Shown piece after piece: positions 1 through 5,719 of a stretch of DNA of 41,482 nt. Within the stretch, counting starts at the first letter, position 1, and each line of letters starts with the position of its first letter. The position numbers were made by a program, and so were the translations under genes. Under the pieces are notes generated by a model. The model did not search any database, was not told the DNA's origin, and saw only the letters and a program-made list of their open reading frames with translations. Origin of the DNA: a virus; the IMG/VR virus record IMGVR_UViG_3300046794_000181, positions 1 to 41,482 of that record, one strand, 5' to 3'.

Positions 1-13
1 CCATGTATTCCAT
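1..13 (-). CDS. Start codon and first codons of a small hypothetical gene, cut by the contig edge
   Basis: On the minus strand the edge holds ATG and the next three codons of the gene that is complete at 40843-41034. The same purine-rich ribosome site (GGAGGGTAGGGG) lies just upstream at 14-27. See that entry for the protein. It is listed here because it shows that the window edge cuts an operon and is not a natural gene boundary. Confidence 0.6.
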
Positions 14-16
14 CCC

Positions 17-214
17 CTACCCTCCAAAATGTGATTGCTTCAGTTTCCGATGCAGTACCCGCAGATTCACCAGCTCGCCGTACTCGTAGTCCATCTCGAC
101 ATACTCACAGAGCCTAGCGTGACACTCTCTCTCGCTCATATTCTCTGTTTCCGATGACAAGCTGGGCATGTTGGATGCTAGCCAGTCGCGGATGGTGTCG
201 AGCGAAACGTTCAT
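17..214 (-). CDS. Small hypothetical phage protein, left allele (65 aa)
   Basis: The 65-residue acidic protein begins MNVSLDTIRDWL and has a Cys-x3-Cys pair (CHARLC) near the middle and a basic C-terminal segment. I recognise no family. A second copy at 41038-41235 differs at two residues I can see (Ser4 to Cys, Arg to Lys in the Cys motif), so most DNA differences are silent or conservative and the reading frame is under selection. Its ATG overlaps the stop of the upstream gene as ATGA, which points to coupled translation. It belongs to the leftward operon between NinG and terminase. Confidence 0.7.
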   Translation of the reverse strand: MNVSLDTIRDWLASNMPSLSSETENMSERECHARLCEYVEMDYEYGELVNLRVLHRKLKQSHFGG

Positions 215-375
215 GCTGCCATTGCTTGCTTTGCGGTCTGGCTGGGTATGACTGCGAAGATGGGGCGGGACTTTCCACCCTCAGCAAACCGAACGGCGGC
301 GATTGCTGCCTCATGGTTGCTGGTCTCGACGCTGTAAACACGAAGTTCACCATCAACTTTGCAGTAAACCTTCAC
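211..375 (-). CDS. Small hypothetical protein, left allele of a swapped cassette (54 aa)
   Basis: I start it at the GTG at 375 (MKVYCKVDGEL), which has a GAGG ribosome site a few bases upstream. An ATG-initiated frame from 546 would have to read through the terminator hairpin at 396-411. The protein is short, with an N-terminal beta-like stretch followed by an Ala-rich segment, and has no family I know. It ends in an ATGA overlap with the next gene. In the right-end copy of the region the same position holds an unrelated 46-residue zinc-ribbon-like gene with the same upstream sequence and the same ATGA junction, so this gene is a replaceable cassette. Confidence 0.6.
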   Translation of the reverse strand: MKVYCKVDGELRVYSVETSNHEAAIAAVRFAEGGKSRPIFAVIPSQTAKQAMAA

Positions 376-388
376 ACACACCTCGTAT

Positions 389-411
389 AAAAAGAGCCCG
401 CCGTAACGGGC
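389..411 (-). terminator. Intrinsic terminator or attenuator for leftward transcription
   Basis: On the minus strand GCCCG (411-407), a six-base loop and CGGGC (400-396) are followed by CTCTTTTT. This is a compact GC hairpin with a T tract. It ends only about 15 bases before the GTG of the next gene, so it would stop or attenuate transcription into the small-gene/terminase operon. A 15-bp palindrome (CCAAGAT-G-ATCTTGG) lies just before it at 417-431. The whole block is repeated at 41370-41482. Confidence 0.65.
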
Positions 412-843
412 GAAGTCCAAGATCATCTTGGAGGGGAGACACTTTGTGGTGGCCGGTGCTGATCTCCGGCTTTGCATTAGTTCTAGGACGCTGTTACTCC
501 CGTCTATAGGGCAGCCGCGCGTTTTCATCCATGCCGCGCCACGCATTGCGCATCAGCCTGCGCATTCACCACAGGGAATGGGTCGCTAGGCATATCTACT
601 TCCACCCAAGGGCCGCCGGCCCCACGATCCCATTTCCTGTGGTGCCTGTCTTTCCAGGCTGTCCGGCGCTGTCATCTCATCTGCGCCTAACGTCTGATCA
701 CCCGCACATTTACCCGTGTGCGGCTACCGATGACTGGCAGTTTGGAGCGGGTGGGGAAGCTTGTTTCTTATTTATAAGTATGGGCGAAAACAGTATAGAG
801 TCAAGCTTTTTGTAAACTATTTATACTGTTTTTCGCCTTATTT
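412..843 (-). promoter_or_regulatory. Gene-poor region downstream of NinG with a long inverted repeat
   Basis: I see no convincing gene in these 430 bases; the minus strand holds only very short frames (29 codons or fewer) with overlapping starts. The striking part is an inverted repeat: GGCGAAAACAGTATA at 783-797 and TATACTGTTTTTCGCC at 822-837, arms of 15 and 16 bases differing by one A, 24 bases apart. Between and beside the arms are a minus-strand TTGACT (804-799) and TATACT (797-792) and a TATAAA (776-771), but no pair has ideal spacing. Position between NinG and the late genes is where lambdoid phages keep the late promoter, so I read it as a candidate late control region. Confidence 0.45.
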
Positions 844-1479
844 CTACAGGCCTTTTCGCTTCTTCAGTCGCTTTAAATATTTGCTCGCAATGACGTATGC
901 TCGGTCTAGCCAATCACGCGAATATTCCCTGGATCGCGGATGGTTCTTCAGCCAATCCACGCGCTCATCACCGATCTTTTGGCGCAAGCGAGTTTCATAG
1001 TTAGCGATGTTCCCAGCCTGGAAGTAGTTGCACTGGTCGCACGCCTTATGAATGTTCAGGAGGTTGTATCTGAGCGCCGAATTGCTGCCGACTGATTTGA
1101 AATGGGAGCCATGCCATGCGCCACCAGTCCAGTACTGCGGCTTATCGCAGCTGATGCAGCCGTATTCGTGGTCACGTACGCGGGCGATGGCGTTCACCAC
1201 GTCTTGCAGGCGAGACTCCTTTACGCTGGTCTTTTCCGTCGCTAGCTTCTGTTGTCGAGACTGAACGCGCTTCTCGGCCGCCGCCTTCTTCGCCTGAGCC
1301 GCCTTCATCTTCGCCAGCTTGGCTAACGCAATTACCGTTGCGCAGTCTGGCGAGCACCAGGTAACGAAAGGAGCGTGTGGCACGTACTCCTTCCGGCATC
1401 CTGGCGCCCTACACTTCTTCGGCTTGACTCGGGCGTAGTTAGCGTTAGGCGCTTTCCGCAGGAATGCAGTGCGCTTCAT
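844..1479 (-). CDS. ninG: NinG (Rap-like) recombination protein
   Basis: This 211-residue protein matches the NinG/Rap family, which in lambda helps process branched recombination intermediates. It has an N-terminal zinc cluster (C-x4-C near residues 23-28, then CSPDC near 42-46), a long Lys/Ala/Glu-rich helix, then a second zinc-binding core with CISC and CDQCN separated by the family stretch GGAWHGSHFKSVG. The C-terminus is very basic. I choose ATG 1479, which forms an ATGA overlap with the upstream gene, over a longer frame to 1521. With ERF, SSB and NinB on the other arm it forms the phage recombination set. Confidence 0.9.
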   Translation of the reverse strand: MKRTAFLRKAPNANYARVKPKKCRAPGCRKEYVPHAPFVTWCSPDCATVIALAKLAKMKAAQAKKAAAEKRVQSRQQKLATEKTSVKESRLQDVVNAIARVRDHEYGCISCDKPQYWTGGAWHGSHFKSVGSNSALRYNLLNIHKACDQCNYFQAGNIANYETRLRQKIGDERVDWLKNHPRSREYSRDWLDRAYVIASKYLKRLKKRKGL

Positions 1480-1865
1480 GCCACCGTATGGAAGCGGAAA
1501 CCGTCCGGGCGCTTGGCCCACTCGGGATCGTCACGGCGGAACACTTTGGGCGGCACGTAGGCTGGGCGGTGCAGCAGGTTCACGTTACGCGGAGCTGCGG
1601 GCGTCGGGATAAACTTCTTAGTCGTCTCCTGCACTTCCCCACGCACAGCAACGTGAGCCTTCGCTGTGATATCGACCTTGTCATCATCGACAGTCAGCCA
1701 CCCGTGGAGTACGGCGCGAACTAGCGTCTTCTTGCGGGTGTCCGATCCTGAGCCGAAGTCGACGCGCGAGAACAGCTTTGCGCGTTCCATCGGGCCTTCT
1801 GCGTAGATCAGCATTGCAGCTTTAGCGGCTGCGGTATGGGGAGCAAGGCGGATCATCTCAGTCAT
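1476..1865 (-). CDS. Hypothetical phage protein, possible winged helix (129 aa)
   Basis: The first half (TAAAKAAMLIYAEG through LVRAVLHGWLTVDDDKVDIT) alternates helices and a short beta hairpin as in a winged helix-turn-helix, with a following beta-like segment. The second half is Pro/Arg-rich and probably unstructured. I know no named family. Both ends are ATGA overlaps, with the DUF3310 gene upstream and ninG downstream, so it is translated with the replication/recombination genes. It sits where a late regulator could be, but nothing in the sequence shows that. Confidence 0.7.
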   Translation of the reverse strand: MTEMIRLAPHTAAAKAAMLIYAEGPMERAKLFSRVDFGSGSDTRKKTLVRAVLHGWLTVDDDKVDITAKAHVAVRGEVQETTKKFIPTPAAPRNVNLLHRPAYVPPKVFRRDDPEWAKRPDGFRFHTVA

Positions 1866-2218
1866 TTCGCCACCCCCATTCCTTCAACGATAGCGGCGAC
1901 ATCAATATTGCAGATTGTCCGCGCGCTGGCGGTATAGCACTGATGACGCACCTTTCGAGCAACCTTCAGACCAAACGCCTTCAGGTCAGCGGGGTTGATT
2001 ACTTCGGTCTCTGCGCCGCGCTTCTGCAGTTCACGTTCGATATACCATGCCGCCTTACGAAGGTCCTCGATGGCGTCGTGCTTCAGGTCTGCGCGCCAGA
2101 TGTATTTCATCGCGTTGCCCAGATTGAAACCCATGTGCTCCGTGACCTGGATGCACTCCACGCCCGATGGGTGGGAGACATAATGTTTGGGGTGGTTGAC
2201 TGCGTCGCGGTTATTCAT
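1862..2218 (-). CDS. DUF3310 family protein
   Basis: The N-terminal 65 residues are a clear DUF3310 domain: NHPKHY, then GVECIQVTEHMGFNLGNAMK and YIWRAD-KHDAIEDLRKAAWYIERE. The family is widespread in phages and is also found in T7 gp1.7, a nucleotide kinase, but DUF3310 proteins in general have no assigned reaction. The last 45 residues are basic and lie outside the domain. An AGGGA ribosome site precedes ATG 2218, and the stop overlaps the next start as ATGA. It is part of the leftward early operon. Confidence 0.85.
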   Translation of the reverse strand: MNNRDAVNHPKHYVSHPSGVECIQVTEHMGFNLGNAMKYIWRADLKHDAIEDLRKAAWYIERELQKRGAETEVINPADLKAFGLKVARKVRHQCYTASARTICNIDVAAIVEGMGVAK

Positions 2219-2246
2219 GTTGTTATCCCTAGTCTTGGTAGTGTGG

Positions 2247-2684
2247 TTAGGCCGCGTTGGGCGTGACTTCCATGATTCGTTCTGCGAACTGGCAGGCGTT
2301 GGACAGAACGCCTACCTCTAGCATCGGCAGCGCCTTGAGATACCAGCCGATGGCCTTCTTGATGGTTTCGTACTCGCGCGTAGTCAGATCCAGGAGCTTC
2401 GTCGGGCGCATGCTGGCCTTCATCAGCGCATCGCAGGCGTCTACCGTGATCTGGTAGAAAGCACGGCTCTTGGTGCGAACTGCTACGCATTGAGCGGCTA
2501 GCAACTGCTTGTACAGGTGCTGCTGGCCGACGTTGTTGCACTGGCCTCGCTTGGCGGCGTCAAAGTGGCACAGCAGCGGCAGGGCGATTGCGTCAGCGTC
2601 TTCCTCACCGACACGCTGCTTGCCAGCGACGAGCGCGAGGGGCGTCAGGATGTTGCGGGCTGTGTTGTCTCGCTTGGTGCTCAT
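2247..2684 (-). CDS. Hypothetical phage protein (145 aa)
   Basis: A mostly helical soluble protein starting MSTKRDNTARNIL, with a GAAGGAG ribosome site and an ATGA overlap with the upstream gene. Ala/Leu-rich helices and three Cys are spread along the chain without a metal-site pattern. I recognise no domain. Small helical proteins of this kind occur in the same position, between the replication genes and DUF3310/nin genes, in many proteobacterial temperate phages, but that gives no function. Confidence 0.75.
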   Translation of the reverse strand: MSTKRDNTARNILTPLALVAGKQRVGEEDADAIALPLLCHFDAAKRGQCNNVGQQHLYKQLLAAQCVAVRTKSRAFYQITVDACDALMKASMRPTKLLDLTTREYETIKKAIGWYLKALPMLEVGVLSNACQFAERIMEVTPNAA

Positions 2685-3010
2685 GCCCGCTCCTTCACGT
2701 TGTCGCGCAAGGCCTGCTTAATCGCCTTATCGAGCTTCACATCCATCGGCATCCAGCCGACAGACTCCCAGCTCACTACCTCGTCTATGTCTCGGCGGGG
2801 TGGGCGCTTGGGCCGGATCTGCACCGGGTGCACAAACCACAGGCGCCCTGTCTTGTCCTTTACCTGATAGCCCATGTATTCCTGATGCCTTCCGTAGGCA
2901 GGGTTCAAGCCGAGCCCTCGCGCTATTTCCACCTCCTCGCCATTCATGTAATGAAGTTTTTTCGCGTGCTGAATAATCGCCACATCCCCAACCTTGAATT
3001 GCTTGCTCAT
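2681..3010 (-). CDS. Hypothetical phage protein with SH3-like N-terminus (109 aa)
   Basis: The start is ATG 3010, behind GGAGGAAAAGGG; a longer frame to 3118 only antisenses the preceding gene. The N-terminal 65 residues (FKVGDVAIIQHAKKLHYMNGEEVEIARG, then YQVKDKTGRLWFVHPVQIRP) have the strand pattern and charged loops of small SH3-like phage domains. The C-terminal 40 residues are helical and basic. The coding start overlaps the previous stop as ATGA and the stop overlaps the next start in the same way. No function is known to me. Confidence 0.75.
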   Translation of the reverse strand: MSKQFKVGDVAIIQHAKKLHYMNGEEVEIARGLGLNPAYGRHQEYMGYQVKDKTGRLWFVHPVQIRPKRPPRRDIDEVVSWESVGWMPMDVKLDKAIKQALRDNVKERA

Positions 3011-3186
3011 CCCTTTTCCTCCGTCTTGATGTCCAGTGCTTCGTGTGCAAACCTGATCTGAATCGACAGCAGCGTCTTGTCGCCCTTCTTCTCCCGCCAT
3101 ACGATCCGCTTTGCCCATGCCTTGTGATCCACATGCGTCTCCAGTCGGTACGGGATCGCGTCTATCGCTTGTTGGTGTAGGCTCAT
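3007..3186 (-). CDS. Small hypothetical protein in the replication operon (59 aa)
   Basis: This short gene fills the only gap in the leftward replication operon. It opens at ATG 3186, which overlaps the stop of the helicase-loader gene as ATGA, and closes at 3007 in another ATGA overlap. The product starts MSLHQQAIDAIPYRLETH and is basic in the middle (HKAWAKRIVWREKKGDK). I recognise no family. The two overlapping junctions and lack of any other use for the space support it as real. Confidence 0.7.
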   Translation of the reverse strand: MSLHQQAIDAIPYRLETHVDHKAWAKRIVWREKKGDKTLLSIQIRFAHEALDIKTEEKG

Positions 3187-3854
3187 GCGGCCACCTGTAG
3201 CGTCAGAAGCAGGGACTTGAGCCGCTCCTTGCCTTCAGGAGTCGGGCCAGCAAGCAGTGGATGGCTTTTCACGCCCACCATGCGAACGACCGAAGATGCG
3301 TGCTCTGGCAGTGCCAGCGTTGCGCGGTCCAGCGAGATCTGCTTGGCGTTCACCGCGTTCGCCAGCATCGCGACCTTGCCCGCCTCGTCCGTCCCGAAGG
3401 ATGGGAAGTAGGTAGGGCAGCGTCCTTCCAGCTTGGCGCGTTCAATCAGGCGGTTGTAGGTGTCGCGGAACGCCATGCGGGCAGCTACGCGGTCGTTCAT
3501 CTCCAGCAGCGGTGAAGCAGCAGCCATGGCCTGCGCCATCTCGTCGGTCAGCATCGCGGAATCACTTTCCGACTTCGGCATCAAGGCCCAGGCTTCATCA
3601 GCGCCAAGCCAATTGCCGTCGAGTTGGGAAGCGCAACCAGCGACGATGTCTGCCAATTGCGGCTTGAAGCGATTCGTCGTGATGTAGTTGCGAACCGACT
3701 TCATGACCGCCCCTGGCGGGAAGTGACCAAGACCCTGCATCCACATGTCCACGCGCTCGTCCGAGAACGGCGTGAGGTCGTACTCAGTCGTCACCAAGGC
3801 AATCGCCTGCGCAATCTCTAGGTCGATTCCGAGGCTAGCGTTAGGCTGCTCCAT
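3183..3854 (-). CDS. Probable replicative helicase loader (G39P-like)
   Basis: The 223-residue product from ATG 3854 (AAAGGAA ribosome site) has near residues 26-73 the pattern of the G39P helicase-loader family: a helix ending in DMWMQGLGHFPPGAVMKSV, then a basic turn NRFKPQLADIVAG. Proteins of that family bring the host or phage helicase to the origin. The C-terminal half is helical, with a short segment YFPSFGTDEAG. It lies directly after the initiator gene and overlaps it by 14 bases, the same order as initiator O and loader P in lambda. No helicase or primase is encoded, so it would recruit the host DnaB. The family call is from motif memory only. Confidence 0.6.
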   Translation of the reverse strand: MEQPNASLGIDLEIAQAIALVTTEYDLTPFSDERVDMWMQGLGHFPPGAVMKSVRNYITTNRFKPQLADIVAGCASQLDGNWLGADEAWALMPKSESDSAMLTDEMAQAMAAASPLLEMNDRVAARMAFRDTYNRLIERAKLEGRCPTYFPSFGTDEAGKVAMLANAVNAKQISLDRATLALPEHASSVVRMVGVKSHPLLAGPTPEGKERLKSLLLTLQVAA

Positions 3855-4767
3855 TGGCTTTCCTTTCGAAGTAACGTTGAACGGCTGCCATCGTCTTCTG
3901 CTGGTTCGTCGTGCCGGTCGGGACGATGGACAGTGGCTGCTGCTTGGCGCGCTTGATGAACCCATCGACCTTCGGGCCGTTACGGCAAATCAGCTCGATG
4001 TCGTCATGGATGGCCTTCTGCTCGTTGTCGCCCATGTGGAACGGCGAGAGCTTGCAGCCGTCAACCGCTTGGCAGAGGTCGGCAACGCTGTAGCCGTCGG
4101 AGAGACGAGCGCCGATAGCCTTGGCCCGCTTGTCGTCCAGCTTGGCCTGCTGATGGCCCATGGCGAGCTGCCAGTAGGCGAAAACGTCTTTCACGTCGTC
4201 GCTTGCACGGTGCTCCTTGCGGCGATCAACCTTTGCCGGCTTGGCAGGAATGATCTCGACTGGCTCGGCAACGACGACCTCGGGAGCGGCAGCGACCGGA
4301 GCGCTTTGCGCGTTGAGGGATTCAGGAATCAGGGAAGGGGAATCAGGAATCAGGTTAAGGGAATCAGCCCGAGTGCTTCCGATTTTTTCGGAAGTCGCGC
4401 CGATAGACTCAGATTCACTTGCGGAAGACTCCTGCGCCATTTCCGGCGAAGGCAGTTCCGACACCGCTTCGTTCTTGTGTGGGTTCTGATGCTTGACGAA
4501 GTTGATGATGACGATGCACTTCACATCACCAACAACGTAGCGCTTGATGAAGCCTTGAGCCTGTAGCCAGTCCAGCATGGAATTGACATCCATGCCTTCA
4601 CGGTACGGGAACACTTCGCCTTTGATGCGAAGAGGACGATCCTCAAGACGGCCTTCGCGGTCAGCGAGAACCCAAAGGCCTTCAAACAGGAGCGTGTAGA
4701 GAGGGTCAGCAACTCCGAGAACTTCGTTCTTGAAGATGGATGGTTTGATGTTGCGAGCGCGGGCCAT
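3841..4767 (-). CDS. Replication initiator (O-like winged-helix protein)
   Basis: The 308-residue protein has three parts. Residues 10-100 form a winged-helix domain typical of phage replication organisers (YTLLFEGLWVLADREGRLED, then GFIKRYVVGDVKCIVIINF). Residues 100-190 are a Ser/Pro/Ala-rich linker with a seven-residue repeat (LNLIPDS, PSLIPES) encoded by a DNA repeat array. Residues 195-290 are a helical domain (VFAYWQLAMGHQQAKLD, then CKLSPFHMGDNEQKAIHDD) seen at the C-terminus of many phage replication proteins. ATG 4767 is preferred (AAGGAG upstream) over a TTG at 4773. By analogy with lambda O it binds its own internal repeats and recruits the loader encoded next. Confidence 0.75.
   Translation of the reverse strand: MARARNIKPSIFKNEVLGVADPLYTLLFEGLWVLADREGRLEDRPLRIKGEVFPYREGMDVNSMLDWLQAQGFIKRYVVGDVKCIVIINFVKHQNPHKNEAVSELPSPEMAQESSASESESIGATSEKIGSTRADSLNLIPDSPSLIPESLNAQSAPVAAAPEVVVAEPVEIIPAKPAKVDRRKEHRASDDVKDVFAYWQLAMGHQQAKLDDKRAKAIGARLSDGYSVADLCQAVDGCKLSPFHMGDNEQKAIHDDIELICRNGPKVDGFIKRAKQQPLSIVPTGTTNQQKTMAAVQRYFERKANGAA
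4318..4367. repeat. Seven-base iteron array, probable replication origin
   Basis: On the plus strand a 7-bp unit repeats in register: GGATTCA (4318), GGAATCA (4325), GGGAAGG (4332), GGAATCA (4339), GGAATCA (4346), GGTTAAG (4353), GGAATCA (4360). Four units are identical, one has a single change, and two are spacers, giving a 21-bp higher period. The array lies inside the initiator gene, in the linker, as the lambda origin lies inside O. No strongly AT-rich unwinding stretch is next to it, which is the weak point of the call. Confidence 0.5.
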
Positions 4768-4769
4768 GC

Positions 4770-4973
4770 TCAACGCTCCTTCAGCGGCTCGACCGCTTCA
4801 ACCTTTGCCTGAGCGTGCAGGTAAAGGTCAACGAACTCGTTGAGCTTCTTGCGAGCCACCAGTTCAAGGTGGCCCGCCGCATCCTTTGCCGCCCCGTCAG
4901 GGCAAGCAAGGCGCCGCTTCTGAGCAGTCCTCAGTTCTACGGCGTAAGCGACGATTTTTTCTTCCAGGTTCAT
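4770..4973 (-). CDS. Small hypothetical helical protein (67 aa)
   Basis: The product begins MNLEEKIVAYAVELRTAQK and is almost entirely helical and charged, suggesting a small coiled-coil or dimeric protein. AGGGA lies six bases before the ATG. The stop overlaps the TTG/ATG region of the initiator gene, so the two are probably translated together. No family is recognised. Confidence 0.65.
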   Translation of the reverse strand: MNLEEKIVAYAVELRTAQKRRLACPDGAAKDAAGHLELVARKKLNEFVDLYLHAQAKVEAVEPLKER

Positions 4974-5015
4974 AGATCCCTAGTTGGTATGAGTTTGCGG
5001 AATCCGCCAAAACCC

Positions 5016-5270
5016 TCAAAGACGCATGCGCACATGGGCTCCAGCACGACGCCCCGGAAAACGAGGCTGCGATTTCGGGCCACATTTGGGGCCTTCGATA
5101 CGCTGCGGGATGGGCCTAACATATGCGGTGTTCGATGCCATGAGCAGGAGTTCGCGGGAGAGTGATCCAAACGTTTTCCCCATCGCTGCGCATGCCCTCC
5201 GAACCATTGCATCCTCGTCCTCGTTGAGACGAGTTTTGCGGGTGATGTGGCGGGTTTTGTCTGCTTTCAT
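5016..5270 (-). CDS. Putative ribbon-helix-helix regulator (84 aa)
   Basis: Residues 8-45 fit a ribbon-helix-helix fold: a short basic strand (RHITRKTRLNEDED), then two helices around AMVRRACAAMGKTFGSLSRELLLMA. The remaining 40 residues are basic and without clear structure. A GGAG site precedes ATG 5270. The gene is second in the leftward early operon, after the Cro-like gene, and just upstream lies a 14-bp tandem repeat that could be its own operator. Arc-like or antirepressor-controlling roles are possible. Confidence 0.6.
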   Translation of the reverse strand: MKADKTRHITRKTRLNEDEDAMVRRACAAMGKTFGSLSRELLLMASNTAYVRPIPQRIEGPKCGPKSQPRFPGRRAGAHVRMRL

Positions 5271-5324
5271 TGATGAATCTCCGTGGGTATTTCAGGGGCT
5301 GGGAAACAATGCTTCTTTGGTTCA

Positions 5325-5351
5325 GTTTGGGTACTTCGGTTTGGGTACTTC
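5325..5351. repeat. 14-bp tandem direct repeat upstream of the ribbon-helix-helix gene
   Basis: GTTTGGGTACTTC occurs at 5325-5337 and again at 5339-5351, separated by one G. It lies in the 117-bp gap between the Cro-like gene and the ribbon-helix-helix gene, on the 5' side of the latter. Tandem direct repeats at about one helical turn are the usual target of ribbon-helix-helix dimers, so autoregulation is a reasonable inference. Confidence 0.5.
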
Positions 5352-5387
5352 TCCGGTGCAACTAGGGTCTTGCTGTACTGCTGAGAA

Positions 5388-5639
5388 TCAGGGGATTGGG
5401 TTGGCTGTCTTCTTGCGGCGCTTGGTTAACTCAGGCCAAAGCAGCTGCCAGTCGTCTGGCCTAAGCTCTTGGCGAGTAACCTGCCCGGCCGTTTCTTTCT
5501 CGATGGCTGGGCAGTATTTGGGCGGGATTGGACGGATGCCTGTCTCTACCTGGTAGAGCATCGCGCCCGACATGCCTACTTTTTTGGCAAACGCCGTCTT
5601 ATTGATGCCTGCTAACTGCAGGTAATTTGTGAGGTTCAT
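5388..5639 (-). CDS. Cro-like HTH regulator
   Basis: An 83-residue protein with one helix-turn-helix in the YdaS/Cro manner: NLTNYLQLAGINKTAFAKKVGM, then MLYQVETGIRPIPPKYCPAIEK, where the invariant start of the recognition helix and the GxxPIPP turn are visible. The C-terminal 30 residues are basic and Trp-containing. It is the first gene leftward and diverges from the repressor. The promoter -10 (5651-5646) puts the start of transcription near 5639, at or very close to this ATG, so the message may be leaderless. A GTG at 5645 would start inside the promoter and is unlikely. Confidence 0.8.
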   Translation of the reverse strand: MNLTNYLQLAGINKTAFAKKVGMSGAMLYQVETGIRPIPPKYCPAIEKETAGQVTRQELRPDDWQLLWPELTKRRKKTANPIP

Positions 5640-5645
5640 AGCCAC

Positions 5646-5674
5646 ATAATAGCAAAGCTAGTCGCAAGACGCAA
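5646..5674 (-). promoter_or_regulatory. Leftward early promoter (PR-like) with operator
   Basis: On the minus strand TTGCGT (5674-5669), a 17-base spacer and TATTAT (5651-5646) make a good sigma70 promoter. The palindrome TAGC-AAA-GCTA (5650-5660) covers the upstream part of the -10. The same arrangement is found on the plus strand at 7035-7063, including ACTAGC-NNN-GCTATTATG, so both are almost certainly controlled by the same repressor. Confidence 0.8.
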
Positions 5675-5684
5675 TAGCGTTTAC

Positions 5685-5695
5685 TAGCTTTGCTT
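5685..5695. promoter_or_regulatory. Second repressor operator in the immunity region
   Basis: TAGC-TTT-GCTT matches the operator consensus TAGC-NNN-GCTA with one change. With the copy at 5650-5660 it forms a 12-bp inverted repeat (AGCAAAGCTAGT at 5651-5662, ACTAGCTTTGCT at 5683-5694). A half-site TAGC lies between them at 5675-5678. A further dyad, TTGTTGT (5694-5700) and ACAACAA (5706-5712), stands next to the repressor gene. The site would cover the repressor's own promoter (possible -10 TAGATA at 5701-5706), consistent with autoregulation. Confidence 0.65.
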
Positions 5696-5719
5696 GTTGT
5701 TAGATACAACAAGGTGTCT

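Larger units (their letters stand above)
1..485. repeat. Left contig end, duplicated in variant form at 41022-41482
   Basis: Bases 1-214 match 41022-41235 with seven substitutions by eye, and bases 373-485 match 41370-41482 without a difference that I can see. The segment between them (215-372) has no match in the other copy, where a different and 24-bp shorter sequence stands. This is what a circular or terminally redundant phage genome gives when the assembly runs past its starting point into a variant genome. The unit length is about 41,021 bp with this allele, or 40,997 bp with the right-end allele. A true tandem duplication is a less likely reading. Confidence 0.85.

Noticed and set aside
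211-546. Minus-strand 111-codon frame as one protein
   Set aside because: It would translate through the terminator hairpin and the region that is identical in both contig ends while the C-terminal part differs. A GTG start at 375 with GAGG and a shared ATGA junction explains the data better.
3745-4566. Long plus-strand frame of 273 codons over the replication genes
   Set aside because: It is the antisense of the initiator and loader genes, with low-complexity Val/Leu/Arg content typical of shadows of GC-rich genes, and no ribosome site.
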